Source: Chara braunii
Taxonomy: Eukaryota > Streptophyta > Charophyceae > Charales > Characeae
Direction: 5' to 3'
Length of the DNA stretch: 25,697 nucleotides
Assembly (NCBI GenBank): GCA_003427395.1
Contig: BFEA01000096.1
Span: forward strand, 2,129,569 to 2,155,265
Under the pieces are notes generated by a model. The model was not told where the DNA came from. It saw only the letters and a list, made by a program, of their open reading frames with translations, and did no database searches. A program made the position numbers and the translations under genes. Shown here one piece after another: positions 9,336-18,790 of the stretch. Numbering within the stretch: position 1 is the stretch's first letter; every line of letters starts with the position of its first letter.

Positions 9336-9595
9336 GCACCAATCAAACGACGAAAATCTATTTTAATCCTAGTTTAATCAAAAGTGAAAAATAAAAATTT
9401 GGCCGGTATCCATGCCGGCCCTTCAATCATAAAAAATAAGAAAAAATGACGCGCGCCTTAAGTCTACGCGCCCACACACTTTCTACTCTAATCAGCCACT
9501 CAGTCAACGTAAACCACAGACGCAGCCTCGCCTCGTGCGGTTTCACTTAACCTTAAACCAAAACTACTTTCTGTCGTTTGCAAAAACCAGGGCGG

Positions 9596-9613
9596 ATACC
9601 CTTGCAAGGGTAT
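9596..9613. other. 18-bp palindrome near the LTR terminus (3' LTR)
   Basis: ATACCCTTGCAAGGGTAT is a perfect palindrome lying 11 bases from the TGTCG/CGACA terminus, at the U3 end of the LTR in sense orientation. The other LTR has the same site at 22847-22864 with one base change. Position suggests a possible integrase, protein-binding or regulatory site, but this is inference. Confidence 0.7.
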
Positions 9614-9624
9614 TCGCACCGACA

Positions 9625-12293
9625 GCTTACCGAACCATATGAAGCGACATCCCCGTTGCTTCACAAAATTGAAAAGTTATAAATCCATCCAAAACTTAAA
9701 ATGCTAACGAGAAGGGAACCAATCCGATTAGCCGACAGACTCAGGGGTAAGGCCTCCAACAACCTGTGCCCACACGACTGTATGCCGCCAGGGTTTCAAC
9801 CTGGGTTTCCATTGTTCTGACACTAGGACGCCGGTGTATTACGCATCAATACTACAACATAAGTTTCAGAGGCCCTCTCAAACCGTCCTCTCCCCTTTGT
9901 CATAGACAAACGTCGGCTTCTCGTTGAGTGTCCCGGTTGGACTCTTCCTCGTAAGCAAAGCCATGGCCAGGGACGCGGGTCTTAAATGAGACCTCAGAAG
10001 ACACTCTCGCCTTCCTCCCAAAAATTCTCACAATCAACATATATGCATATATACACTTAAATCTCATCTCAGCCCTTTCTGCAGTCTAGTACAGAAATGC
10101 TATGTCTCCATCCTGGCCCACCATAGTCTGGTTGATCGAGCCAGATCTACGGCCTACCACATTGTTATCTTAGCAGCAGTAGTCTTCGCTGGTTACGCAA
10201 TGATAAGTTTTTCTCCTGATAATCATTCAATCATGACTTACCAAAAAGTATCCCCCGCCATCCCATCGGAGTAATTCCCTGAGGCGTGCATACCCCGTAA
10301 ACTTTTACCCCTTTGGTAGACGAGGGTCCGCTGCCAGGTTGTGCTGGAACGCAGCCATCCACTAGGGGTTGCGCCCTAGAGGTGCTAACCTTTACCGTTT
10401 AACTTGGTCTTCCTCAAAATGCCACAGGATTAGCACAAGTGTCTGGCGGTGTGTCGCAACAATCCACATGCTCACTGCGGGACTACGCAGGGGTCTGTCT
10501 CACATAAAAACGTTTAACAGTTCCCTATGGGACAACATAGGGAGCACGACACCCGTCTCACAATCACAAACAAAAATCACCGTCAGGTTCACAAGGTCGT
10601 GGCCCCCTGACTTGATCAGAGACAGCAAACCACATATCCCGATGACATTTACCAAATGCACTGATTTGCGACACACTCAATTCCATCCAAAACAGTTTTT
10701 CTGTTTTTTCTCGTCAGACTTTATCAACTCAAACTTTGCTTACCATGCCCTTAAATCTATTAACCACCTTTCACACGAAGGAGGTCTTTCTTCAATAGGT
10801 CTCCCAGTCATCCCTCTCTTTCTAGGATGAACTTTCATACGACCTTTCCTTAAAACATCTTCCTTTTGGAAGATGAGTCTTCCAATAAACAATATTACCA
10901 CCTTCCTTTATCTGAAGGGGTCTCAACCATAAAACAACTCAAACTGAGAGACCAACTTATGGGTCCTCTTCACAACTGAACCATAAAACACTCGGCATGG
11001 TAAGCATTCAAGTCTCAAAGACTCGCAAAATCCCTTAGGATTCTCACACTTCTGTCACAAAACAAACTCAGTCAAACTTCACTACCTCTCCTTATACTCG
11101 GCCCTATCACCCGCCCGTGGGCAAATCGCACGAGTATACCAAAGAGTAGACAGTTCACATTCATTCACATTCACAAGACACACACAATTCATGAGATGTT
11201 TCTCATACATCTCTCACACAAAACCATCATACATCAGGATAAAACCACACATATGAGAGTGATTGTGATCGTCATATACAAAGAATAGTCTCAAATAAAA
11301 TCTCAACCCAATATATACACAGCGGTATAATATCCCAACTCAACTCAAACAATCATAGTCTTGAATCACATATATACACATAGAGTCGAACAATTTCAAT
11401 TCGAGCTGGCACCGGTGGTCCTGTATCGCCCAAAAATCATAGCCTCCTTAGTCGCAGCTAAACTGAAACAGCTCTAAACAGGGCGTAATCATAACCCTCA
11501 AATTGGAGGGATCCAAGTAGCCCAAGGCATATCCAAATATCCAACCCGTAACACAAGGTTCATTCCGCCTCAATCAAATCATAATTTTACAACAGCCTTG
11601 AATCAAAACGTTGTGCATATTCCTCTCTCATATCTCAACACAACTCGCATAGCAAGAGGTTTAGCACACTAACTCTCGAGGTCATAGCATCCTTAAACCA
11701 TAACTCGGGACCTACTCAATTTAAAGCAGCTCCTGTATACAACCGTATGGGCGCGTACCCTCCCAAAACTCAGGGCGATATGGTTAAGGATAAACTCATC
11801 CCTAAAACACGATCAACCCATCTTGAATCGTAGGAACGCATTCCTGAATGAAGGTATATGTCTTAACGAAGGACAAATATCACAACCAAAGTCAAATCAG
11901 TCCTCCTAGTAAGATCCCATCCTCGCATGACCTCATGATGTACTCAGGTCTATATTACAAACCATACCCTCATCCGTTTCTTAGCTTTAGCGGCCCATAC
12001 ATATGTGAGGCTCGTTCTCATACCTTAACCAGTCTACCCTTTAGTAGACGTAAAGCCTGAAAACCTGCTTATCCAATTTAACATGAGGCCTTTTATGATT
12101 TGACATATACACACAATGCACTAAAGGCATATATACACCTCTTCCAACCCATCCCGTATTTAGTCAAGATCCTGTCAACTAAGACAAAGGGTCGGAATCA
12201 CACAATCAGTTAGCCTTCTACCCTGGGCTCCCATGCACCCATATATACATAAGTTCATGAGAGACGCACTTCGGCAAAACATAAGGGCACCCT
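9625..12293 (-). other. 3' part of the retrotransposon interior, noncoding
   Basis: About 2.7 kb downstream of the internal ORF in sense orientation. No sense-strand ORF of note and no pol motif is seen. A plus-strand frame (10369-10830) begins with TTG and is serine-rich; I regard it as chance. At 10950-10965 GACC pairs with GGTC around AACTTATG, resembling the LTR stem-loop array. A purine run on the minus strand (about 9884-9902) is too far from the LTR to be a normal polypurine tract. Confidence 0.55.
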
Positions 12294-12968
12294 CTATCGC
12301 CCTGCTACTGCCCGGACCTCATCCCAACCTACAACCCTGTCAACTGGATCGTGGGAGCTCGCACAAGCATCCACAATACTGACCATGTCCCTTAGTCTTT
12401 CACTATGAGGTAAAAACCTTTGGTCTAGGTACATGCCATATATCAGTTCGCACGTAAAACGTCCATATCCCCATTCGCGCGCCTTCAAAGCGGCTTCTGT
12501 TGCGGCCTCTACCCTTTCTTGTCCCCCAAAACACTTCTCTACCAGAAGCTCAGGCAGAACGACTCGCAATGGGGCAGAGGGAAACCCAAATTCCTCAGCA
12601 CGTTTGACTTCTACACGGGTCGCCACTCGCTCTTCCCCTTCATAGACCCTTCTTCCTGTTAATTTTGTTGCAGTTCCCTCAGCTATTCTTAACGACCTCG
12701 CAAGCATGCTCCCGTGCCCAAGTGCCAATTCGACCCCATGCTTGACCCAGAATGAGGAAGATGCGTACAAGGTTACCCTTACGATCGCACAATCTTCATC
12801 ATCATCAAAGTCGGACTCGATCCAGATGAAGATACCCCTGTCTATCAATGTGCCCCACCAGTAAGAGATACACTCTCCTTCCTTGACTCTCCTTGGCAAG
12901 GATACCTCAAGCCCATCTTTCCTTTTAACGGGCAAGGTCATATTAGGATCTTCCTTTGCATCAGCCAT
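12294..12968 (-). CDS. Hypothetical protein, 224 aa, sense ORF of the retrotransposon interior
   Basis: This is the longest ATG-initiated ORF in the window and runs in the same direction as the element, about 2.2 kb after the primer-binding site. It begins MADAKEDPNMTLPV, has an aromatic stretch near residue 37 (YWWGTLIDRGIFIW), an acidic FDDDEDC segment near residue 53, an arginine/glutamate-rich middle, and a C-terminal helical-looking part ending WDEVRAVAGR. I see no CCHC knuckle, protease, reverse transcriptase or integrase signature, no signal peptide and no membrane span. The frame stays open 22 codons upstream of the ATG to a TAA at 13035-13037, and a possible splice acceptor (TTATGGGCAG) lies there. 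It may be a Gag-like, accessory or captured cellular protein; I cannot decide. Confidence 0.5.
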   Translation of the reverse strand: MADAKEDPNMTLPVKRKDGLEVSLPRRVKEGECISYWWGTLIDRGIFIWIESDFDDDEDCAIVRVTLYASSSFWVKHGVELALGHGSMLARSLRIAEGTATKLTGRRVYEGEERVATRVEVKRAEEFGFPSAPLRVVLPELLVEKCFGGQERVEAATEAALKAREWGYGRFTCELIYGMYLDQRFLPHSERLRDMVSIVDACASSHDPVDRVVGWDEVRAVAGR

Positions 12969-13046
12969 CCTGAGTTGCCTTCGCTCTGGTCTGGGTTCTG
13001 CCCATAACAGAAAACGTCCAGCATATGCCTTCAGTTATCATACTGA

Positions 13047-15124
13047 TAATGGCGTTATACAATACCTACTCCCGAAGCCTTAACCTCAAGTCATTTTTTA
13101 CTAAAGTCCATCCTTTCCAGTACTTATAACCATCAAACTTGGAGAAACTTATATTGGTAATGTATCATAATAATAGTCCATTCACACATATCAAAATTTA
13201 AATAGTAATAACAACTCATGGAAAGCAATATATTACCTTAATAACTGAGAACCGTAACAATATTTATAAAAATCAAACGCAGCATGCTCAAGCTAGTCAG
13301 TTACCCAAAGCATATACAAGTACCTCATAACGATAAGTTTATATCAATAGATATAAGAGATGAGGTCGCCAACCAATAACATTCTCAAATATAACAGTAA
13401 CAAGAGTATAATATTTTACTCCCCAACTTTGATAAAAGTATACTGCGGTGAGGGACAGTGTAATCCTTTCCAGAATGGATAGCATCTCATACCATTGAGC
13501 CCCACTCAAGGATTAAGCCTCACTGCTACTCCCTCCGATTCTAACATTTGCTCCTTGTAGACCCCTGCCGACAAGGTAAACAACCTCATCATACATACTT
13601 CGGAATGTACGGTCCCGTCCTGTGATGGTGAACCCACTCGACACAGAGATAGTCGGGGATTCACCCCCTACCTCTTTGTGGCATGCAGTAGCTGCTTCCC
13701 TCGTAGGCCAAGGTCTAACAAGATTCAAATACTTTCCCCCTTTTCAGTAGTAGCGTAGTTATTTTATCACATGAGATACAATAACAACACCCCACTATGG
13801 ACCAGGAACTTAGTTCCGGCGTGGGTCTCACTACTACTTACAAGACAATCTATAATTTTTTCAAAACCATCTTTCAGGGAAACAATAACATAGGTTTGCA
13901 ACCTTCCTTAGGGAAGATCTTACACATCGACCACTCCATGAGACAATATCTTATCCCAAGGAAGCGGTCGCTCCATTCACCTCTGAATCCGCATCAGACG
14001 TGGATTCTGCATAATATCTCTACCCCTTTTTTAGAAACAATCCAAACACATAGACTTAATAGACAGTCGTAAGTCAATAATTGGACTTGAGACACTCATA
14101 TAAATCCTTGCAGACTGAATAGTTCAAATACATACTTCAGATACATAGCCCATGTAAATACTTCTGACAAGGATAATTATCAAAGGGAGTATAATCATCA
14201 ATGCACATAGCCTCACATAATTAGACATTAGGCAAGAATACTCAGATAAGATCTGACATATATGGATGATTTCAACATATAACTCAAATAGAAATGCCTT
14301 CAGACAGTTAGTCTCAAATCCTTAGTTCCAACTCCTAGATTCGAGTGAATGGTTCAAACCTAGAAAGGCTCAAACGAAGATCTAACATCAATTACAACCC
14401 ATTGCCCCATCAAGGTAAGCAAAATAATCTAAGTGTCAGCTCCTTCACTGTTACTCTGACTACCTCTGGGATTAGATATCCCCTCTTAACAAGAAGGGTG
14501 TCAAGCAAATCTACTACTTCCCGTAGTCCTTTCTATTGAGGTCATAGTACGGTGCTCACTATACCCATCCACTGCTTTATATACCCAACTTAAACACCTT
14601 ACGCGTGGCAGACCTCACACTTTCATGGCTATATAATCCGAACAACCAATTAGAACCCAGATTCATGAATCCCATATCCAAATTCATAAAGTTTTTGGCC
14701 TCCTTAGCCCAAATTTCTTCGAAGCCCTTCGATGACTTCTAACATAATAGGCTCCTTTACAAGGCCAACTCCCACAACCCTCACACTCAGTGTGTTGATA
14801 CCCCCTCGTCTCCCCTTAACCATATCAACCATCTGAGGCATCGTCCAAAACCTACAAACTTTTAAGGTCAGGAGAGGGTATCGATTCCACCTACCACCAA
14901 GCTAGTTAAAGTACTTGATCACATAGTCAAAACGTCTTATCCTTCTTGTGCCATCGTTACCGCACTAGCCACAACCATCTCACACAGTCAACTCTTACTC
15001 GCCCTCTATCCAATGCCATCAATCGGTTAGCCATAAAAACTCAACAAAAACCTCTCGTCTTGCCTAGTTCTCACAATCCCATACCTGGATGTCGTTCGAC
15101 CAGGGACAACGGCAGACAATCGTT
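13047..15124 (-). other. 5' part of the retrotransposon interior, mostly noncoding
   Basis: About 2.1 kb between the primer-binding site and the 224-aa ORF. Apart from the short frame at 13513-13743 it has many stops on both strands. A plus-strand ATG frame at 13797-14072 (91 codons) is antisense and shows no recognisable motif. No Gag-like coding sequence is visible where an autonomous element would have one. Confidence 0.55.
13513..13743 (-). CDS. Short sense-strand open frame upstream of the 224-aa ORF
   Basis: After a TGA at 13744-13746 the minus strand is open for about 76 codons to a TAA at 13513-13515. It reads KGGKYLNLVRPWPTREAA and later SMYDEVVYLVGRGLQGANV. There is no early ATG; the only methionine is internal. 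It lies about 480 bases upstream of the open frame around the 224-aa ORF, so it could be an exon or remnant of the same gene, but no splice pair is proven and chance is quite possible. Confidence 0.15.
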   Translation of the reverse strand, partial: KGGKYLNLVRPWPTREAATACHKEVGGESPTISVSSGFTITGRDRTFRSMYDEVVYLVGRGLQGANVRIGGSSSEA

Positions 15125-15143
15125 ATCCCCGGCAATGGCGCCA
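15125..15143 (-). promoter_or_regulatory. Primer-binding site for tRNA-Asp
   Basis: The plus strand reads ATCCCCGGCAATGGCGCCA, which is the 3' end of plant tRNA-Asp (GTC) with CCA, differing at one base (AACGG in the tRNA, AATGG here). On the minus strand this is the complementary primer-binding site that starts first-strand synthesis. It lies 2 bases from the TGTCG terminus of the right LTR, the normal position, and so shows that the element runs on the minus strand and that the right copy is the 5' LTR. Confidence 0.93.
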
Positions 15144-15604
15144 CCTGTCGAGTGCATCGGTCCGGCACCGCACCAGGCAGGGCGGGAACCTCCCGGCTGC
15201 GTCACACAGGAGTTGGTATGAATCCTCGTCGCAAATATACATGGAGCTTCCGCAAGCCGCTGCGGCCGAGTGTGCCAACCATACCTCTCGCGAGCCCCTA
15301 CGACAGGACAGGGCCTACGAGAGGCACCACTTACCTCCACCTTACGGGAACTGTCATCTCCCTTCGGTGGGCGTATCCCCGCCGAGCTACCAGTCCACAG
15401 TACCAGCTGCAATCGCAGAGGTGGACCAGCCGAGGGCATTTCTCGTTCGCTGTAGCATAGGGGGTACACGCGGTATTACGCCTCTATCGGACCCGCACAC
15501 GAACCAGCAACTTGGGGGGTTGAGGTACAAAGAGCGACTCGTCGTCGGTCGACTAAAACGCATCCCACACGCCACGCGCACACCATTATAAAGAACATAA
15601 AAAT

Positions 15605-15606
<2 letters not shown>

Positions 15607-15653
<47 letters not shown>
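15607..15653. repeat. (AC)n microsatellite in the 5' LTR
   Basis: About 23 AC units followed by a short ATATAT run, roughly twice the length of the tract at the same place in the 3' LTR. Confidence 0.95.
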
Positions 15654-15659
<6 letters not shown>

Positions 15660-16903
15660 CACAAAACGACACTGAACAAACGGTGCGACAACACTCCTAG
15701 TCCCTTAGTAGCCATCCCATAACTTTCCGATGCGGAAATCCGATAGGCATGGCGCGCGAGACTTAATATAAAACAGCGAGGACGTAGGGCTAGCTCATAT
15801 CGACTCGCAATGCAAGCGTACGCAAGCGGTCGCGATGATGGCGTACTATGTTGTACTCATACTCATGAGGTCCCCGTTAATATCGAGAGCCGCATTCGAT
15901 ACTCAAGTGTCGGCTGACACGCGCCTTGAGGGACTGATCTCTCGACGCTGGACAACCGCCAAGTGCGGTTGAGAACCACACCCTCTTCTACACCCTGCGG
16001 AGAGTGGGTGGTACACAGGTTCATACCTGTGGTGGCAATCGTCTCTTATGGCCCTGGAGACCAGCTCCATCATCTAGGGTCTGTAAATAAGTCAAGGGGT
16101 TTGACTTTGACGGCTGCCACGGACTACAAGGTCCAACCATAAAATTCTAAAAGGCAAATGGATAAAAGGGGATCTCCCTTTTCTCTCCAAAACAAAATCT
16201 ATTTAACCTATACGCATGGTCCCAGTAGGCCGCGCGAAACACTCAAAACATGTGTTTACACATACTGTATAAAGGATTATTAATATAGGACGATCACTTC
16301 TCACAGTCACAGTGAGACTCCTCTCAACCATATAAATATATATGATCGCAGACAACCAAATCCAAAGTCCGAAACACAAAACGTACCTGCAATCACATCA
16401 AAGATTCAACCAAAGTCCATGCACTACACGGGGTCAACTTCAACCATTCTCTGCACTCACACCCCTTGCTTTAGCCACACAAACCTCAACCTTAGCGCAC
16501 TCTCCCAGCAATAAATTACTTAGTATCTTTGTTAACTGACCATTCAATAAAGTCAAGGTAAAAACACAATAAAACAGACCAAACCACAGGGCTAAAGCCG
16601 TTAGGTCGAGTGACAAGAGTGGATTGGAGTTGAATCGTAAGCCGACGAGTTGACAACTTACCTGTTATCACTGATAACAAACAGAAGATGATCCTCGTAG
16701 GATCAAGCTGAATCTAGCCCAGATCCTGAATCAATCGATCAAGAATACCTGTAACACAAGACAGTTTAATCCCGAAGCTAAATTTATAAGTCCATGGAGA
16801 ATAATCCCCATATCACGATCTCACCAAAACTCTTCCTAATTAATTAAGCTTTAATTTACCTCCAAGCAAGTGCCCAAAGCAAGGTAGACTAATGGTAGAA
16901 TCT

Positions 16904-17268
16904 GTGTAGCACGGCGAATGTGTTCGCGCCCCTTCATATTCACGCGAACGTGTTCGCACGTTCGCGCAAACAGCTCGCGAATATGTTCGGGCGAACATAT
17001 TTTTTTCTCGTAAAAAAAAATATATTGTTTTTTCAGTTTTTGATTTTTAACTCGTGATTGGGTACGAATTTGAACATGAATCCAAGATAAAAGTTGCTTG
17101 TATTGTTATTTTACAGAACATATATTTGTTTCAGATATTTCTGAGAAGTTTTTTTTTTTTTTTTTAATAAATTTTATGTTTCGCGTTCGGAGGGTTTTGG
17201 GCGATTGTTCGCGTCCGGGCGAACATGTTCGTGTTCGCCTCTGAACGCGAACATGGTGCTACGTAGGG
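16904..17268. mobile_element. Nested GTTCGCG-rich foldback/MITE-like insertion
   Basis: This 365-bp segment is absent from the equivalent site of the 3' LTR (near 3920). Its ends carry inverted GTAGCAC (16906-16912) and GTGCTAC (17256-17262). Imperfect TAGAATCT and CAGAACTC copies flank it (16896-16903 and 17269-17276), suggesting an 8-bp duplication as in hAT elements. Inside are perfect stems: CGCGAACGT/ACGTTCGCG (16943-16966) and AATATGTTCG/CGAACATATT (16980-17001), plus a T-run at about 17151-17165. There is no ORF. The fragment at 169-266 is related. It inserted after the retrotransposon did. Confidence 0.75.
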
Positions 17269-17336
17269 CAGAACTCCCATATTCAGGGAGGATGACCAGA
17301 ATCATCACCTATTAAAATATAATCTATCTCCTTTAA

Positions 17337-17610
17337 ACTAAGAAAATTTTGGCAGCACTTCCCATAGGAAAAATGTCTTTCCAAAATTTATATCAGCCCA
17401 GATATTAAAACAGAAATAGTCTTCAACTTCCCAAAGTTCAAAAATTTAGGCAACAATCCCTTTAAAAAATGAGAGTTCCCAGATTTCTACTAAGACGTAT
17501 ATGTAATTTAGACAGGTCAAACTTTGAAAAGTCAAGATTTGACCAACTCATTGGATTTGTAGAAATTTCGGCAGCGCTTCCCGTAGAGAAAATAGCTTAC
17601 AAAAATTTAT
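17337..17610. repeat. GGCAGC-CTTCCC degenerate units (5' LTR)
   Basis: Counterpart of 3985-4300. The core appears as GGCAGCACTTCCCATAGG near 17352 and GGCAGCGCTTCCCGTAG near 17570, with the middle unit reduced to GGCAACAATCCC by a deletion of the preceding bases. Confidence 0.65.
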
Positions 17611-17906
17611 ACAAAGCCAAGTATAACAAAAGATCACAGGAAATGCAGAAATTAATCTAAGTAAAATAAAATTAGCTCAGAAAATGTAGAAATTGAACTA
17701 ACTACTATCGCTCTAGCAGGTGGCGAGCAACTAAAGCAACTACCTATTAAACTGAAACTTAGACCAGATAGTCATCTCACCCAGCCACATGGAAGCCAAA
17801 CCACAAAGGTAAGTACTCTCATCATCCCAAGTTTATCTGAACAAACAATAGTTCATGATCTTTCAATGATTTAACCCTTTTATACCCGGATTACATAAGG
17901 CGTAAA

Positions 17907-18790
17907 GTCAGGTCACCCAAACTTATGGGACATGCCTAACTTAGCCAAGATATACACAAACACAGGGCACAACAACTTTTCTCTTCTTTGGGCATATGAC
18001 TATGTCATTTTAGTCGCCCTGAACTGTATATATATATATATATATATATATATGAACTTAATCTTCAACGTGGGCGTAGGACTGAGCCATTCATCTTAGA
18101 AACAATGCTCAGTCGGCCCAAGTTACCCTCAGTTATACTCTTAATCAATAATCTCTTCAGTTTGTGATAAGCTATAGTCAGGCCACCCAAACTTATGGGA
18201 CCCTGCCTGACTAGTTCGTTCATAGGTAAAAGTAGTAATAGAATATAACCAAATTATAACCTTTGGGTTCTAGTATGTGTGAGGCTTTGAGTCAGACCAC
18301 CTGAACTTACAGAACAGTCTGACTCTCAACCTGATTTGTTCCTCTCTGATTCATCTTATGTGTGACATTGGGCTAGACCACCTAAACTTATAGAATGGTC
18401 TGCCCTTTGCTAAGTTCATTTCCCCAGAATAAAACAGGAAGAGGCCGAGCCACCTAAACTTATAAAATGGCTCAGACCTCCTCGTTCAGAACAAGATAAA
18501 CAGAGGAAAACCCAAAATAAACAATGCAACCAAAGCACCTGAACTTACAGAATGTACTTGGTCTCTGAAAAAGTCAATCACAATTAACCCTCACAAATCA
18601 GAGCAACTAGATCACCTAAACTTATAGAGTGATCTGATTCTTAAAAAATCCACATCACTAGGTCTCCCCAAACTTATGGGGACTTCTCAACCTCCAGAGC
18701 AATCAGACCACCTAAACTTGTAGAATGGTCTGATGCTCCACACAATCGAAAATAACCAAAGCACCGGGTCTCCCCAAACTTATGGGGACC
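17907..18790. other. Array of ten AACTTA-loop stem-loops (5' LTR)
   Basis: This is the better preserved copy. Stems include AGTCAGGC/GCCTGACT (18176-18212), GAGTCAGAC/GTCTGACTC, 9 of 9 pairs (18289-18325), GGGC plus AGACCA with TGGTCT plus GCCC (18370-18405), GAGCCA/TGGCTC (18447-18473), AGATCA/TGATCT (18609-18635) and GAGCA plus TCAGACCA with TGGTCTGA plus TGCTC, 13 pairs and one bulge (18697-18738). The CCCCA/TGGGG design occurs at 18661-18683 and 18767-18790. The loop is AACTTA in nine units and AACTTG in one. The order and spacing match the other LTR. Confidence 0.87.
18028..18053. repeat. (TA)n tract in the 5' LTR
   Basis: A TA-alternating run longer than its counterpart at 4681-4699, another microsatellite length difference between the LTRs. 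Confidence 0.9.

Larger units (their letters stand above)
2181..9624 (-). repeat. 3' LTR (left copy), 7,444 bp
   Basis: It aligns along its whole length with 15146-22875. It starts TGTCGAG and ends ACCGACA on the plus strand, giving the TG...CA ends and short terminal inverted repeat expected of an LTR. Against the right copy it lacks the nested element (equivalent site near 3920), lacks about 36 bp near 4489, and has an extra roughly 30-bp partial duplication near 8170-8220. Three N bases fall at 2858-2866. A minus-strand frame (7864-8292) and a plus-strand frame (5776-6234) are open, but their differences from the other LTR look neutral, so I do not call them genes. Confidence 0.92.

Noticed and set aside
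2181-9624. The two 7.5 kb repeats as independent elements or a segmental duplication
   Set aside because: TGTCG...CGACA termini, the primer-binding site exactly between them and ACGG only at the outer edges fit LTRs of one element better.
9625-9660. Plus-strand orientation of the retrotransposon, suggested by the plus-strand TATA box in the LTR
   Set aside because: No primer-binding site follows the left LTR on the plus strand, whereas the minus strand has an 18 of 19 match to tRNA-Asp at the correct place next to the right LTR.
9780-9860. tRNA or SINE-like internal promoter (GGTTGAAACCC on the minus strand)
   Set aside because: Only a B-box-like string is present; no matching A box or cloverleaf could be drawn.
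10369-10830. 153-codon plus-strand frame in the interior
   Set aside because: Starts with TTG, runs antisense to the element, and shows no motif or codon pattern of a real protein.
15387-15715. Frames rich in VCVCVC across the AC repeat
   Set aside because: Pure translation of the dinucleotide microsatellite; not coding.
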